Below, in pieces: positions 8,456-15,955 of a stretch of DNA of 26,117 bases. The notes beneath the pieces are model-generated. The model searched no databases. It was not told the origin of the DNA and saw nothing but the letters and a program-made list of their open reading frames with translations. Each line of letters starts with the position of its first letter. Positions within the stretch are counted from its first letter, which is position 1. The position numbers and the translations under genes were made by a program. Source of the stretch: an uncultured bacterium (GTDB taxonomy: Bacteria; Patescibacteriota; Minisyncoccia; Phycocordibacterales; CAIZLB01); NCBI GenBank assembly GCA_903864515.1, contig CAIPFZ010000005.1, forward strand, positions 1 to 26,117, written 5' to 3'.

Positions 8456-8461
8456 AGGACA

Positions 8462-8803
8462 ATGATCATACTTTTTATATTCGGATTGCTGATTGGAGCT
8501 ATTGCTGTTATGTTTGCGCTTCAAAATATTGACATAATAACAGTGACATTCTTCACATGGCACATGACAGGTTCTTTGGCCTTAGTACTACTTTTAACAA
8601 TCAGCGCAGGAGTTGTTGTTACTGTACTGTTGTTGCTTCCAGGTAGTATTAAAAACTATTTTAAATATAAAGCCCTTTTAAAGGAAAATAAAAAACTTGA
8701 GGAAGAACTTAGAAAGCAGAAAGAATTAACTATGTTTGCCAAAATTACTCCCGTTGATGAGGGTGTGATTACTAAAATCGATCATGGGTCTATTGAGAGA
8801 TAA
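8462..8803 (+). CDS. LapA-domain (DUF1049) inner-membrane protein
   Basis: A 113-residue membrane protein with two helices (about 1-22 and 38-62) and a charged, probably coiled-coil tail (68-95, rich in Lys/Glu). Length, the short ALQNIDIITVTFF segment between the helices and the Glu/Lys tail match the LapA/DUF1049 domain. In Gram-negatives LapA works in lipopolysaccharide assembly control, but the domain is widespread in bacteria without LPS, so a general membrane-scaffold role is safer. It has its own promoter directly at the ATG and is followed by the promoter of a tiny basic peptide gene. Confidence 0.75.
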   Translation: MIILFIFGLLIGAIAVMFALQNIDIITVTFFTWHMTGSLALVLLLTISAGVVVTVLLLLPGSIKNYFKYKALLKENKKLEEELRKQKELTMFAKITPVDEGVITKIDHGSIER

Positions 8804-8850
8804 GAAGAAGAGGTGTAAATTAGGATAAAAATTTGCTAAGTTAAAATGTA

Positions 8851-8859
8851 TGATATAAT
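8851..8859 (+). promoter_or_regulatory. Extended -10 promoter of the 24-residue peptide gene
   Basis: TGATATAAT with a perfect hexamer at 8854-8859. The predicted leader is about 28 nt, longer than usual here. Confidence 0.55.
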
Positions 8860-8893
8860 TTAAGTATTATAAGAATAATTTTAAATTAAATTT

Positions 8894-8968
8894 ATGGCAA
8901 GTAATGAAGGAAAAGATAGAGGAAATAAGAATATTAAGAAACCAAAAAAAGCTGGTAAAAAGAAATAG
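8894..8968 (+). CDS. Small basic peptide (24 aa), Lys-rich
   Basis: Open frame of 24 codons with its own TGATATAAT promoter. The product starts MASNEGKDRGNKN, then IKKPKKAGKKK: 10 Lys and 1 Arg against 2 acidic residues, with no hydrophobic core. It should be disordered and nucleic-acid or ribosome binding if made. The dedicated promoter, ATG and stop, and its separation from LapA and purF argue against chance, but no Shine-Dalgarno is evident and I cannot confirm conservation. The alternative is a regulatory leader RNA ahead of purF. Confidence 0.45.
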   Translation: MASNEGKDRGNKNIKKPKKAGKKK

Positions 8969-9038
8969 TCCTACTTCTATAATTCAGCGCAATTGTCCAG
9001 GTAGCTATTGGGATAAATTGTTCATGTGGTGATTTTAG

Positions 9039-9075
9039 AAAATCGTCCCAACGACGATTTTGGAGAATCGTCCAA
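9039..9075. repeat. Hairpin and direct repeat upstream of purF
   Basis: A perfect 9-bp inverted repeat, AAAATCGTC (9039-9047) and GACGATTTT (9053-9061), with a 5-nt loop, followed at 9064-9072 by a further copy of AGAATCGTCC-like sequence. The right arm abuts the putative -35 (TTGGAG, 9060-9065) of purF, so a protein binding here would affect purF transcription. The pieces ATCGTCCCAA and TTTGGAG also occur in the 27-bp elements downstream of tRNA-Asn. Confidence 0.6.
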
Positions 9076-9079
9076 TGGG

Positions 9080-9088
9080 TGATACAAT
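9080..9088 (+). promoter_or_regulatory. Extended -10 promoter of purF (leaderless geometry)
   Basis: TGATACAAT with the hexamer at 9083-9088, ending 6 nt before the ATG. A weak -35 (TTGGAG) lies 17 bp upstream, inside the hairpin region. Confidence 0.65.
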
Positions 9089-9094
9089 AAATTC

Positions 9095-10477
9095 ATGAAA
9101 AAACTAGGAGAAAAATGCGCAGTATTTGGAATCTACGGGAAAGGTCTAGACGTAAGCCGTCTAGCCTTTTTTGGTTTATATTCACTCCAGCACCGTGGGC
9201 AGGAGAACTCAGGAATAGCAACTACAAATGGGGAGGAAATATTCTGTCATAAAGGTGTAGGACTAGTTGCACAGGTTTTTAATGAAAAGATAATACAGTC
9301 CCTTCCGGGGCATATTGCGGTGGGGCATAATAGATATTCTACCTCGTCAGGTCTTGGGATTGAGTACGCACATCCAATTGAAGTATCAGACAAATCAATG
9401 ACCTTGGTTCATAATGGAAATTTACCAAGTACTACACTCCTCGTGAATTTCTTAAAAAGCAAAGGATTGGAATTTCCAAATGCATCAGACTCTATGATTA
9501 TAACTGAGGCTATTCACTCTATCGTAAAGGAGGGGATAGCAATTGAACAAGCTATAGAACAAATTTTCCCGCTAATGACGGGAACTTTTTCTTTATTAAT
9601 AATGACAAAGGATAAGTTGATTGCATTGCGTGATCAATATGGGGTAAGACCACTTTCTATTGCTAAATTAAATGGAGGATATGTTTTTGCGTCAGAGACG
9701 TGTGCCTTTCATCCAATCGGAGCTAATTTTATAAGAGATGTGAATCCAGGAGAAATGGTTGTTGTTGATGAGAGTGGACTTAAGATTAAGCAGGTTGTAA
9801 AGGGAATTCAAAAGTTAGATATTTTTGAGTTCGTATATTTTTCTAGACCAGATAGTATATTGCTTGGTAAGTCCGTCTATGATGTTAGAAAAAAATTTGG
9901 TAAGAGATTGGCCGAGGAATATTTGATTGATGCTGATGTTGTAATACCAATTCCGGAGACTTCAATTCCAGTTGCTATTGGTTATGCTGCGGCATCGGGG
10001 ATTCCATTTGAAATGGGACTTGTAAAAAGCCGTTATATTCATAGAACTTTTATTGAACCTGAGCAGCATATAAGGGAGCAGGGGGTTAAATTGAAACTTG
10101 CCCCACTTAAGGAAATGATTGAAAACAAGAGGGTAATTGTTGTCGACGATTCAATTGTAAGGGGAACAACATCAAGACAAATTGTAAAAATGCTTTTTGA
10201 AACTGGAGCAAAAGAGGTTCATTTTATGATAAGTTGTCCACCGGTTAAATACCCAGATTTTTATGGAATAGATTTACCAAAACAAAGTGATTTGTTGGCA
10301 TCTAAAATGAATATTGAAGAAATGAATAAATATCTAGGGTCTACATCTCTGAACTTTCTATCTTATGATGGCATGATAGAGTCAGCAGGACTTGATAAAT
10401 CACTATTTTGCACTTCTTGTTTCAATGGGGAATACCCAGTAGATTTAAGAGAAAGAAAGGATGAGGTTACTTATTAA
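9095..10477 (+). CDS. purF: Amidophosphoribosyltransferase (purF)
   Basis: First committed enzyme of de novo purine synthesis: PRPP and glutamine to 5-phosphoribosylamine. At 460 residues it has the family length. A 7-residue propeptide (MKKLGEK) precedes C8, the N-terminal glutaminase nucleophile after cleavage. HRGQENSG (33-40) and GHNRYST (77-83) form the glutaminase site, and VIVVDDSIVRGTT (347-359) is the PRPP loop. The C-terminal CTSC pair (C439, C442) is kept, as in Bacillus-type Fe-S enzymes, but the other two ligand positions are Asp (D242 in LDIFEFVYF, D388 in YPDFYGID). No other pur gene is adjacent. The 3' end overlaps the convergent GAF gene by 11 bp. Confidence 0.95.
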   Translation: MKKLGEKCAVFGIYGKGLDVSRLAFFGLYSLQHRGQENSGIATTNGEEIFCHKGVGLVAQVFNEKIIQSLPGHIAVGHNRYSTSSGLGIEYAHPIEVSDKSMTLVHNGNLPSTTLLVNFLKSKGLEFPNASDSMIITEAIHSIVKEGIAIEQAIEQIFPLMTGTFSLLIMTKDKLIALRDQYGVRPLSIAKLNGGYVFASETCAFHPIGANFIRDVNPGEMVVVDESGLKIKQVVKGIQKLDIFEFVYFSRPDSILLGKSVYDVRKKFGKRLAEEYLIDADVVIPIPETSIPVAIGYAAASGIPFEMGLVKSRYIHRTFIEPEQHIREQGVKLKLAPLKEMIENKRVIVVDDSIVRGTTSRQIVKMLFETGAKEVHFMISCPPVKYPDFYGIDLPKQSDLLASKMNIEEMNKYLGSTSLNFLSYDGMIESAGLDKSLFCTSCFNGEYPVDLRERKDEVTY

Positions 10478-10952
10478 TCTCTTCTTCAATTCTGCTTGCT
10501 ATGTCTAGAAAATCAGCAATTTCTAGCGCAGTTAATTCTCTAGGCTTTCTATCTTTAATACAAAATACAGCAATTGGTAGCTTTGTTTTGTTATCATATA
10601 TCGCCATCCCTGCATAGAATCTGATAAAAGGGCTCCCTATAACCATTGGATTTTCAGCAAAACGAGAGTCTTTTAAGCAGTCTGAAATAACAAAAAGATC
10701 TTTTGATAAAAGTGCATGAGCGCAAAATGATATTGCTCTTGGTCCCTCTACTTCATTTAAACCTTGGCATGATTTATAGTGTTCATTCTTGCTATCTAAT
10801 ATTGTCAATGTTGAGATTGGAACATTTAATTTTGTTACCGCTTCTCTTGTTAGTTTGTCAAATCTTTCCTCTGGTTCAAAACTGTCCAAAAGACCCATTT
10901 CCTGAATTCTTTGAAGACTTAAATCCTCAGTTGTTTGATTTGTATTTGTCAT
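10467..10952 (-). CDS. Stand-alone GAF domain protein
   Basis: A 161-residue protein that is essentially one GAF domain of the sensor type. Family blocks are visible: a short helix ending MGLLDSFEPEERFDKLT (19-35), RAISFCAHAL, DSRFAENPMV and IRFYAG, then VFCIKDRKPR. Such domains sit at the N-terminus of many kinases and cyclases and bind small ligands or redox signals. Here there is no output domain, so it must act through a partner; the divergent histidine kinase gene begins 122 bp away and is the natural candidate. It overlaps the purF 3' end by 11 bp. Promoter and ATG are in leaderless geometry. Confidence 0.8.
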   Translation of the reverse strand: MTNTNQTTEDLSLQRIQEMGLLDSFEPEERFDKLTREAVTKLNVPISTLTILDSKNEHYKSCQGLNEVEGPRAISFCAHALLSKDLFVISDCLKDSRFAENPMVIGSPFIRFYAGMAIYDNKTKLPIAVFCIKDRKPRELTALEIADFLDIASRIEEEINK

Positions 10953-10958
10953 GCATTA

Positions 10959-10964
10959 AGTATA
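10959..10964 (-). promoter_or_regulatory. -10 box of the GAF gene (leaderless geometry)
   Basis: TATACT on the - strand (10964-10959), ending 6 nt before the ATG at 10952. It is divergent from the histidine kinase promoter, with a palindrome between them. Confidence 0.55.
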
Positions 10965-10987
10965 CAACTATTGTTGATAATTACTAT

Positions 10988-11008
10988 ACTCATGTTTTAA
11001 ACATGAGT
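10988..11008. promoter_or_regulatory. 21-bp palindrome between the GAF and histidine kinase genes
   Basis: Perfect inverted repeat ACTCATGTTT / AAACATGAGT around a single central base, in the divergent intergenic region. No T tract follows, so an operator is likelier than a terminator. The core CATGTTTTnAACATG recurs at 16499-16513. Confidence 0.6.
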
Positions 11009-11059
11009 CAGTTGTTGAAAATTTTAATATAAATGTGGTTTTTTTGGTAAGTTTAAATG

Positions 11060-11068
11060 TGATACAAT
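11060..11068 (+). promoter_or_regulatory. Extended -10 promoter of the histidine kinase gene
   Basis: TGATACAAT, hexamer 11063-11068, ending 6 nt before the ATG; the same sequence and spacing as purF. Confidence 0.65.
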
Positions 11069-11074
11069 ATATCC

Positions 11075-12412
11075 ATGAGTACACAATTGAAACATCTCAG
11101 TATAAGTTTGCTTGTCATGGCTATATTTACTATTCCATTATATTTTTCAACTCCTTATCTGATTGATTTCTTTTTGAATCCACAGAAGTACATAGAGTTT
11201 GGTAGCTTATTTGTAAGTTATAGTGTGTCTGATATACAAATATTAATACTTTCAATTACCTTCTATACACTTATTGTCTTAGTTGGATATATCGTATATC
11301 TGCTGGCAACCGCTTCAACAAGGGCAGAATTAGTGTCAAATTATCAGAACAAAGATTTACTTGCATCTAAATTTGAATTAGAGGAGCTTTATGAAAACGC
11401 CCCAGTTCCATATTTAACAATTGATAAAGAGGCTGAAATAATAGGTTGCAACAAATCCGCCCTTAGATTCTTCGGTGTTGTGCCAGAGGAGATTAAGACC
11501 AAAAACTTCTTTGCGTATGCTTCAGAGGAGGATGTGGATTTGGCAAAAAAGTTCTTTAATTTCTATAAGTCAGATGTTCCAATAAATAAAAAGGAGATTA
11601 GAATAAGAACAAAAAAAGGGGATAGTAAATGGGTATCCCTTTCAATATTTTTAACCAAAGATTCTGTTACAAAAGAAAAAAATGGTCTGGTAACAGTATT
11701 TGATATTACAGATCAGAAAAATCTAGATCAAGCTAAGACAGAGTTTGTTTCTTTAGCATCTCATCAATTAAGAACACCGCTTGCTACAATAAAATGGTAT
11801 GTGGAAATGCTTAATTCAAATCAGTTAGGTCAATTGAATGAAAAGCAAATGGAATATTTGAATAAAATGTATTCCGTAAATACTGAAATGATTGATTTGG
11901 TGGATATACTCCTTAATGTTTCAAGGGTGGAGATTGGAACTTTAAAAGTTGAAAAACAATCCGTAAATGTGCCAGAAATAATAGATGGGATACTGGTGGA
12001 GTTAGCTTCTCAGATTGATAAAAAGAAAATAAATTTTAACAAAAAATATAATGATGGTTTAACAAAAATAGAAAGTGATCCAAGACTACTTAGAATAATA
12101 ATCCAAAATCTAATCACAAATGCAATCAAGTACAACAAGGATGGCGGAAGTGTTGATATTGAAATAAAGAATAAATTTGGTATGGGTCAGGGTTCTATTA
12201 TTATATCCGATACAGGCTTAGGTATTCCCAAAGAAGATCAGGATAAGATTTTCACAAAGCTATTTAGAGCAGGTAATGTTAAGGACGTTGGAAGTTCTCA
12301 AAGTACTGGTCTTGGTCTATATCTAGTAAAATCCATTATTGAGTCGCTTGGTGGTAGTATTAGCTTTAGGTCAGCTGAGGGAGCGGGTTCAACTTTTACA
12401 TTGGAGTTGTAG
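11075..12412 (+). CDS. Membrane PAS-domain sensor histidine kinase
   Basis: A 445-residue kinase. Two membrane helices (about 8-30 and 54-78) enclose a short external loop, followed by a PAS domain (about 100-215), HisKA with SHQLRTPL (phosphoacceptor H230), and a HATPase domain with N-box N345 (NLITNAIKYN), DTGLGIP (379-385) and STGLGLYLVKS (410-420). All catalytic boxes are intact. The external loop is too small for a large ligand, so sensing is probably by PAS or within the membrane. The cognate regulator is probably the receiver protein 76 bp downstream, which has its own promoter. The phosphoacceptor box is of the form common in Patescibacteria kinases. Confidence 0.92.
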   Translation: MSTQLKHLSISLLVMAIFTIPLYFSTPYLIDFFLNPQKYIEFGSLFVSYSVSDIQILILSITFYTLIVLVGYIVYLLATASTRAELVSNYQNKDLLASKFELEELYENAPVPYLTIDKEAEIIGCNKSALRFFGVVPEEIKTKNFFAYASEEDVDLAKKFFNFYKSDVPINKKEIRIRTKKGDSKWVSLSIFLTKDSVTKEKNGLVTVFDITDQKNLDQAKTEFVSLASHQLRTPLATIKWYVEMLNSNQLGQLNEKQMEYLNKMYSVNTEMIDLVDILLNVSRVEIGTLKVEKQSVNVPEIIDGILVELASQIDKKKINFNKKYNDGLTKIESDPRLLRIIIQNLITNAIKYNKDGGSVDIEIKNKFGMGQGSIIISDTGLGIPKEDQDKIFTKLFRAGNVKDVGSSQSTGLGLYLVKSIIESLGGSISFRSAEGAGSTFTLEL

Positions 12413-12476
12413 AATATATAGCCACAATTTATAATACTCCAGGTTCATAACGTTTTGTAAAATCTATATATAGGGT

Positions 12477-12482
12477 TATAAT
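12477..12482 (+). promoter_or_regulatory. -10 box of the response regulator gene (leaderless geometry)
   Basis: TATAAT ending 6 nt before the ATG at 12489. A pair TATATAG / CTATATA in the preceding intergenic sequence (12415-12472) is AT-rich and may be chance. Confidence 0.6.
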
Positions 12483-12488
12483 CTATAC

Positions 12489-12929
12489 ATGGAAATACAA
12501 AATACAACAAATCAAAGCGATTCAATTTCAGAGGATACTAATGCAAATCCTGCTTTAAAGAAGAAAATTTTAATAATTGACGATGATGAAAATCTAACTA
12601 CAGTCTTGGTTGATAAATTAAACTTCTCTGGATTTGATACGGATTTTTCAAATGATAGTGTAGCAGGGTTACAAAAAGCAATAGATACTAAACCCGATGC
12701 AATTCTTTTGGATGTTAAAATGCCAAACATGAGTGGATGGGAACTATTGGAAAAACTTAGGGTTGATGCATGGGGAGAGAAGGTGAGGGTGATAATGTTG
12801 ACTTCTTTAGACAAGCCAGAAAGTGTAGCTCATGCAATGGAGCAGGGAAGTACTGTATTTATTGTTAAGACTAATTATACGCTAGATCAAATCGTTGATA
12901 AGGTTAAGGAAGTTTTGCTTGTAAAATAA
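12489..12929 (+). CDS. Receiver-only response regulator
   Basis: A 146-residue protein: a 25-residue polar N-terminal tail, then one complete CheY-like receiver domain. The acidic pocket is DDD (31-33), the phosphoacceptor D75 (LLDVKMP), the switch Thr T105 (MLTS) and the conserved Lys K127. There is no DNA-binding or enzymatic output, so the signal must pass by protein contact, as in CheY or phosphorelay intermediates. It probably pairs with the PAS kinase upstream. The downstream genes are envelope and pilus related, which would suit a motility or attachment output, but this is inference from order only. Confidence 0.88.
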   Translation: MEIQNTTNQSDSISEDTNANPALKKKILIIDDDENLTTVLVDKLNFSGFDTDFSNDSVAGLQKAIDTKPDAILLDVKMPNMSGWELLEKLRVDAWGEKVRVIMLTSLDKPESVAHAMEQGSTVFIVKTNYTLDQIVDKVKEVLLVK

Positions 12930-12987
12930 AAAGTTACTAACAGTGTAATATTTAAATGCATATGATTTAGTAAAATCACCTAGGGGG

Positions 12988-12996
12988 TGGTATAAT
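12988..12996 (+). promoter_or_regulatory. Extended -10 promoter of the FG-GAP-like gene
   Basis: TGGTATAAT, perfect hexamer at 12991-12996, ending 6 nt before the ATG at 13003. It is preceded by the G-run TAGGGGG. Confidence 0.65.
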
Positions 12997-13002
12997 ATCA
13001 CT

Positions 13003-14457
13003 ATGCATTTTGGTATTAAAAATAGAGGATCTGTAGCTTTTGTGTTTTATTTTATATTGGCATTGGCACTGCTTGCTGTTGCTGGATATTATATTGGTTT
13101 AAATGAGCAAGATAGGCTTTTTAAGGACATCTCAGATAAAAGGCAAAAACAATATGACTATGCGGCTAATGGGCCATCTGTTGTTGAGGATGTTGGTGTT
13201 CCTAATACAGATGTAAGTCAAGATAGTTATATAAAGAGTTTAATAGATTCTCCGTCTGTTGTTCTTAATAATCTAAGGTCTGGTTCAAGTGCCAATTCAA
13301 ATGAGAATAATGGCTCTACAAGTGTTCCTGGCCTTGATGTTTTAATTGGCGATGGAGTTAACGGTAATTCTGAATTTTTTGCATCCATATTGAATTCTGC
13401 TAAAAATTCTGAATACAATATTAAATCCAGTGGAAAAAAGAATGGCTTGAATGTGAAATTATTTAATGGTGAAGCGAGTGGTGATAATTGCTATAACACA
13501 GCAGAAAAACGAGTATGTTTTCCATACTATAAACTAGAAAAGATTTGGTCTCTTGGTGATTTGAATATGGACGGAATAGATGATGCTATAGTATCTGTTT
13601 ATGCTCAAGAAAATACTCTTGCTAAAAATGTATTGATTAATAATTTCTACGCTTTAATTTCTGGAACATCTACTGAAGTTGAAAATACGCTCTTAAGTGC
13701 CACAAGTTCAAATTCAACAAGTACTACAAAATTAATATCATACAGCGTCGCGTCTTTCAATTATGGAGTTCAACCTCCTACCGTTCTATCTGTTGAAATT
13801 ATGAACGGTTCTGTTGTTGTGATTGGAAATTTCTATGCAAGTAGTGATGTGGCTGGTAAGCCTTCATTGAACAAGGTTGTTAGATATAAGTTTGATTTGA
13901 ATACTCCAGAAGGAGAACTGGATGGTGAACAGAATAAAAAAATTGCTTCATCTCTTTATTCCATCAAGAAAGTAGGGGAGGCTACATTGTTTAAGGAACA
14001 AAGAGAAAGTACTTCAATATGGTATCCATATAATTATACAGTGGACGGACTTAATTTCTCCTTCAAGGCACCTGATTCCTGGCAAAGAGTAGAAAGCTTT
14101 AATAATAATGTTAAGGTTGTATTTAAGGATCCTGGTGGAAGAAGTCTAATTCTTGAAACAATGAAAATAATAGAAACGTGTTCAGAATATAATTTCAATT
14201 TAAACGATTCAAGTAGTGTTAAAGTTAAAAGTTCTGAATTTATTGATCTAGGAGAGTTTGGGGTTGGCTTATATGTTAAATACTCAATAGACGTTAATGG
14301 CTCAGATCTTAAACAGTATCATGCTGATATATGTGTAACGGACAAGAATACGGATAAGAAATTATTTAGCTTCTATTCAACTACAAAGGAGGATGAAATA
14401 CCTTATTTTTCAATTTTTGATAAGATTTGGAGTACCTTTGCGATTAAGCAAGAATAG
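13003..14457 (+). CDS. Membrane-anchored extracellular protein with FG-GAP-like repeat
   Basis: A 484-residue protein with one N-terminal membrane helix (about 10-31) after a basic start, so the body should be outside. A Ser/Asn/Gly-rich linker (about 52-125) follows. LGDLNMDGIDDAIV (184-197) is an FG-GAP/integrin-type calcium loop, D-x-N-x-D-G-x-x-D. A Ser/Thr-rich stretch lies near 225-245, and a C-terminal domain (about 345-484) contains paired Cys. I do not recognise the C-terminal domain. A surface adhesion or structural role is plausible next to the Tyr/Gly-rich protein and the pilins. It has its own leaderless promoter; gene intact. Confidence 0.65.
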   Translation: MHFGIKNRGSVAFVFYFILALALLAVAGYYIGLNEQDRLFKDISDKRQKQYDYAANGPSVVEDVGVPNTDVSQDSYIKSLIDSPSVVLNNLRSGSSANSNENNGSTSVPGLDVLIGDGVNGNSEFFASILNSAKNSEYNIKSSGKKNGLNVKLFNGEASGDNCYNTAEKRVCFPYYKLEKIWSLGDLNMDGIDDAIVSVYAQENTLAKNVLINNFYALISGTSTEVENTLLSATSSNSTSTTKLISYSVASFNYGVQPPTVLSVEIMNGSVVVIGNFYASSDVAGKPSLNKVVRYKFDLNTPEGELDGEQNKKIASSLYSIKKVGEATLFKEQRESTSIWYPYNYTVDGLNFSFKAPDSWQRVESFNNNVKVVFKDPGGRSLILETMKIIETCSEYNFNLNDSSSVKVKSSEFIDLGEFGVGLYVKYSIDVNGSDLKQYHADICVTDKNTDKKLFSFYSTTKEDEIPYFSIFDKIWSTFAIKQE

Positions 14458-14479
14458 TGTGTCTTGATGTTTTTACCTA

Positions 14480-14508
14480 TTGTCAAAAGTACTATTGCGT
14501 GTTAGTAT
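14480..14508 (+). promoter_or_regulatory. Promoter of the Tyr/Gly-rich secreted protein gene
   Basis: TTGTCA (14480-14485), 17-bp spacer, TAGTAT (14503-14508), then 6 nt to the ATG at 14515. This fixes the start at 14515 rather than the in-frame TTG at 14509, which would lie upstream of the predicted +1. Confidence 0.6.
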
Positions 14509-14514
14509 TTGACT

Positions 14515-15123
14515 ATGAATAATTTTTTGATCAAAATTTCTATATTGTCTGTAATGTTGCTGTCTTTGTTTGTTTTAATACCACAAGACCAAGCAGTAGC
14601 TAGTAGTTATTATGATAATAGCTATTACGGGTACGGTACCAGTGCTTATCTTGGGGCATCTGTGAGTCTTGATATATATGGTGGCTATAGTGGATATGGA
14701 GGCCGTGGTAATTCATACGGTGGAGGCTATTATGATTCATCCTATGGCTGTGGTTATGATTGTGGATGTTCCTATAGTGGATGTTCAAGTAGTTATTATA
14801 GTGGAACACAATACACACAGCCTTTTCAGTACTATCAATATCCTCAAATAATGTATGTTCCAAATCAAACTAATAATGGCGGTTTGACACAGCCTTATCA
14901 ATATCAGAATTTTCCTCAAATAGTTTATGTGCCAAATCAAGGTACAGCAAATTATAATCCGTATAATAGTAATACAACAGCAACAGCAGGATCTTTGTAT
15001 TATCAGGCAGGTAATGGTCAAGTGAATCAAGGATACAGCGGATATAATTATGGAAATAATTACCAATACCAATATCAAAACAATAATCAGTATGGAAGTG
15101 GTGGGTTTATAAGAACAAACTAG
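14515..15123 (+). CDS. Secreted Tyr/Gly/Gln/Asn-rich low-complexity protein
   Basis: A 202-residue exported protein. The signal peptide is about residues 1-30, ending AVA-SS. The mature part opens with a Gly/Tyr/Ser region (31-100) holding a Cys cluster (CGYDCGCSYSGC, 79-90). Two near-copies of an 18-residue unit follow, at 101-118 and 125-142, each beginning TQP and ending in the form PQI-x-YVPNQ, and then a Gln/Asn/Tyr-rich tail. Composition resembles adhesive, amyloid-like or structural surface proteins; no enzyme motif is present. The antisense frames here are shadows of the repeats. It lies between the FG-GAP-like and DedA genes, with its own promoter. Function inferred from composition only. 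Confidence 0.7.
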   Translation: MNNFLIKISILSVMLLSLFVLIPQDQAVASSYYDNSYYGYGTSAYLGASVSLDIYGGYSGYGGRGNSYGGGYYDSSYGCGYDCGCSYSGCSSSYYSGTQYTQPFQYYQYPQIMYVPNQTNNGGLTQPYQYQNFPQIVYVPNQGTANYNPYNSNTTATAGSLYYQAGNGQVNQGYSGYNYGNNYQYQYQNNNQYGSGGFIRTN

Positions 15124-15204
15124 TTAAGTATAATTCTGAAAATAATCTGTTCTATTTATAAATAGTTTTTGGAATTTAAATTGAATGACAAGAATCATTT
15201 TAGC

Positions 15205-15213
15205 TGATACAAT
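15205..15213 (+). promoter_or_regulatory. Extended -10 promoter of the DedA gene
   Basis: TGATACAAT, hexamer 15208-15213, ending 8 nt before the ATG at 15222; predicted leader about 2 nt. Confidence 0.6.
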
Positions 15214-15221
15214 CAATTAAT

Positions 15222-15845
15222 ATGTTAGAGTTTTTGGTACAACCTGTAATTGATTCAATGCCTTATTTTGCCTCAATGGGCATTATTGTTTATTTGATTG
15301 TTTTTACAATATCAGGATTAGAATCAAGTCCAGTAGGTGCAGTTTTTCCTGGAATAGTTGTGATGCTTTATTTTGGCTCAGTGATTTCTCAGGGTTATAT
15401 GTCATTCTGGCCATGTGTCATTGCATCAATAATAGGAGCTTCAATTGGTGACACTGTTAGTTATTATCTTGGTAGATATGGTAGTAGATTTTTTAAAGAT
15501 CATCATAGGTATTTGAGTACAAAGAATCTACAACTGGGACGTTCGTTTTTTGATAAATACGGTGCAAAGAGTGTCGTTATCGCTAGATTCATCGGACCAA
15601 TAAGACCTGTTGTTCCAATAGTAGCTGGAATGACACATATGAATTTTAAGATGTTTATGGTGTGGAATGTCGTTGGTGCCACACTTTGGTCTATTGCATA
15701 TCTGTCGCTTGGAGTGTTGGTTGGTAAAAAATGGCATATCTTTGGTCAGTATTTTTCAGGTATTGGTCTGATACTGTCTATTATTGGTATAACTGTATTT
15801 GTACTTTGGCTGAGAGCAGAAAGGAAAAAGGTTTTTGGTGTATAG
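15222..15845 (+). CDS. DedA family (VTT domain) membrane protein
   Basis: A 207-residue multi-spanning protein of the DedA/SNARE-associated family, now known to include undecaprenyl-phosphate and phospholipid flippases. Typical signatures are an N-terminal re-entrant segment with ESSPVGAVFPG (34-44), GDTVSYYLGRYG (76-87), FDKYGAKSVVIARFIGPIRP (110-129) and the Arg/Pro-rich VVPIVAGM that follows. Length is standard. Recycling of the lipid carrier for cell wall or surface polysaccharide is the likely role. It has its own promoter and no neighbour in an operon; the gap to the next gene is about 110 bp. Confidence 0.88.
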   Translation: MLEFLVQPVIDSMPYFASMGIIVYLIVFTISGLESSPVGAVFPGIVVMLYFGSVISQGYMSFWPCVIASIIGASIGDTVSYYLGRYGSRFFKDHHRYLSTKNLQLGRSFFDKYGAKSVVIARFIGPIRPVVPIVAGMTHMNFKMFMVWNVVGATLWSIAYLSLGVLVGKKWHIFGQYFSGIGLILSIIGITVFVLWLRAERKKVFGV

Positions 15846-15940
15846 TTTTTAATAATGCATGAAAATATATTTGATAGGTGGAATCCGAGAAAATCTCAGG
15901 TGATTCTTTATAATTTCTTTATATAAAATTTAAATCATTT

Positions 15941-15949
15941 TGTTATCAT
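15941..15949 (+). promoter_or_regulatory. Extended -10 promoter of the pilin-like gene
   Basis: TGTTATCAT, hexamer 15944-15949, ending 6 nt before the ATG at 15956. Confidence 0.5.
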
Positions 15950-15955
15950 TCTTGA

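Noticed and set aside
14600..15078. Antisense His- and Ile-rich ORFs opposite the Tyr/Gly-rich gene
   Set aside because: They mirror the biased codons (TAT, GGA, CAA) of the sense gene and have no promoter or known motif.
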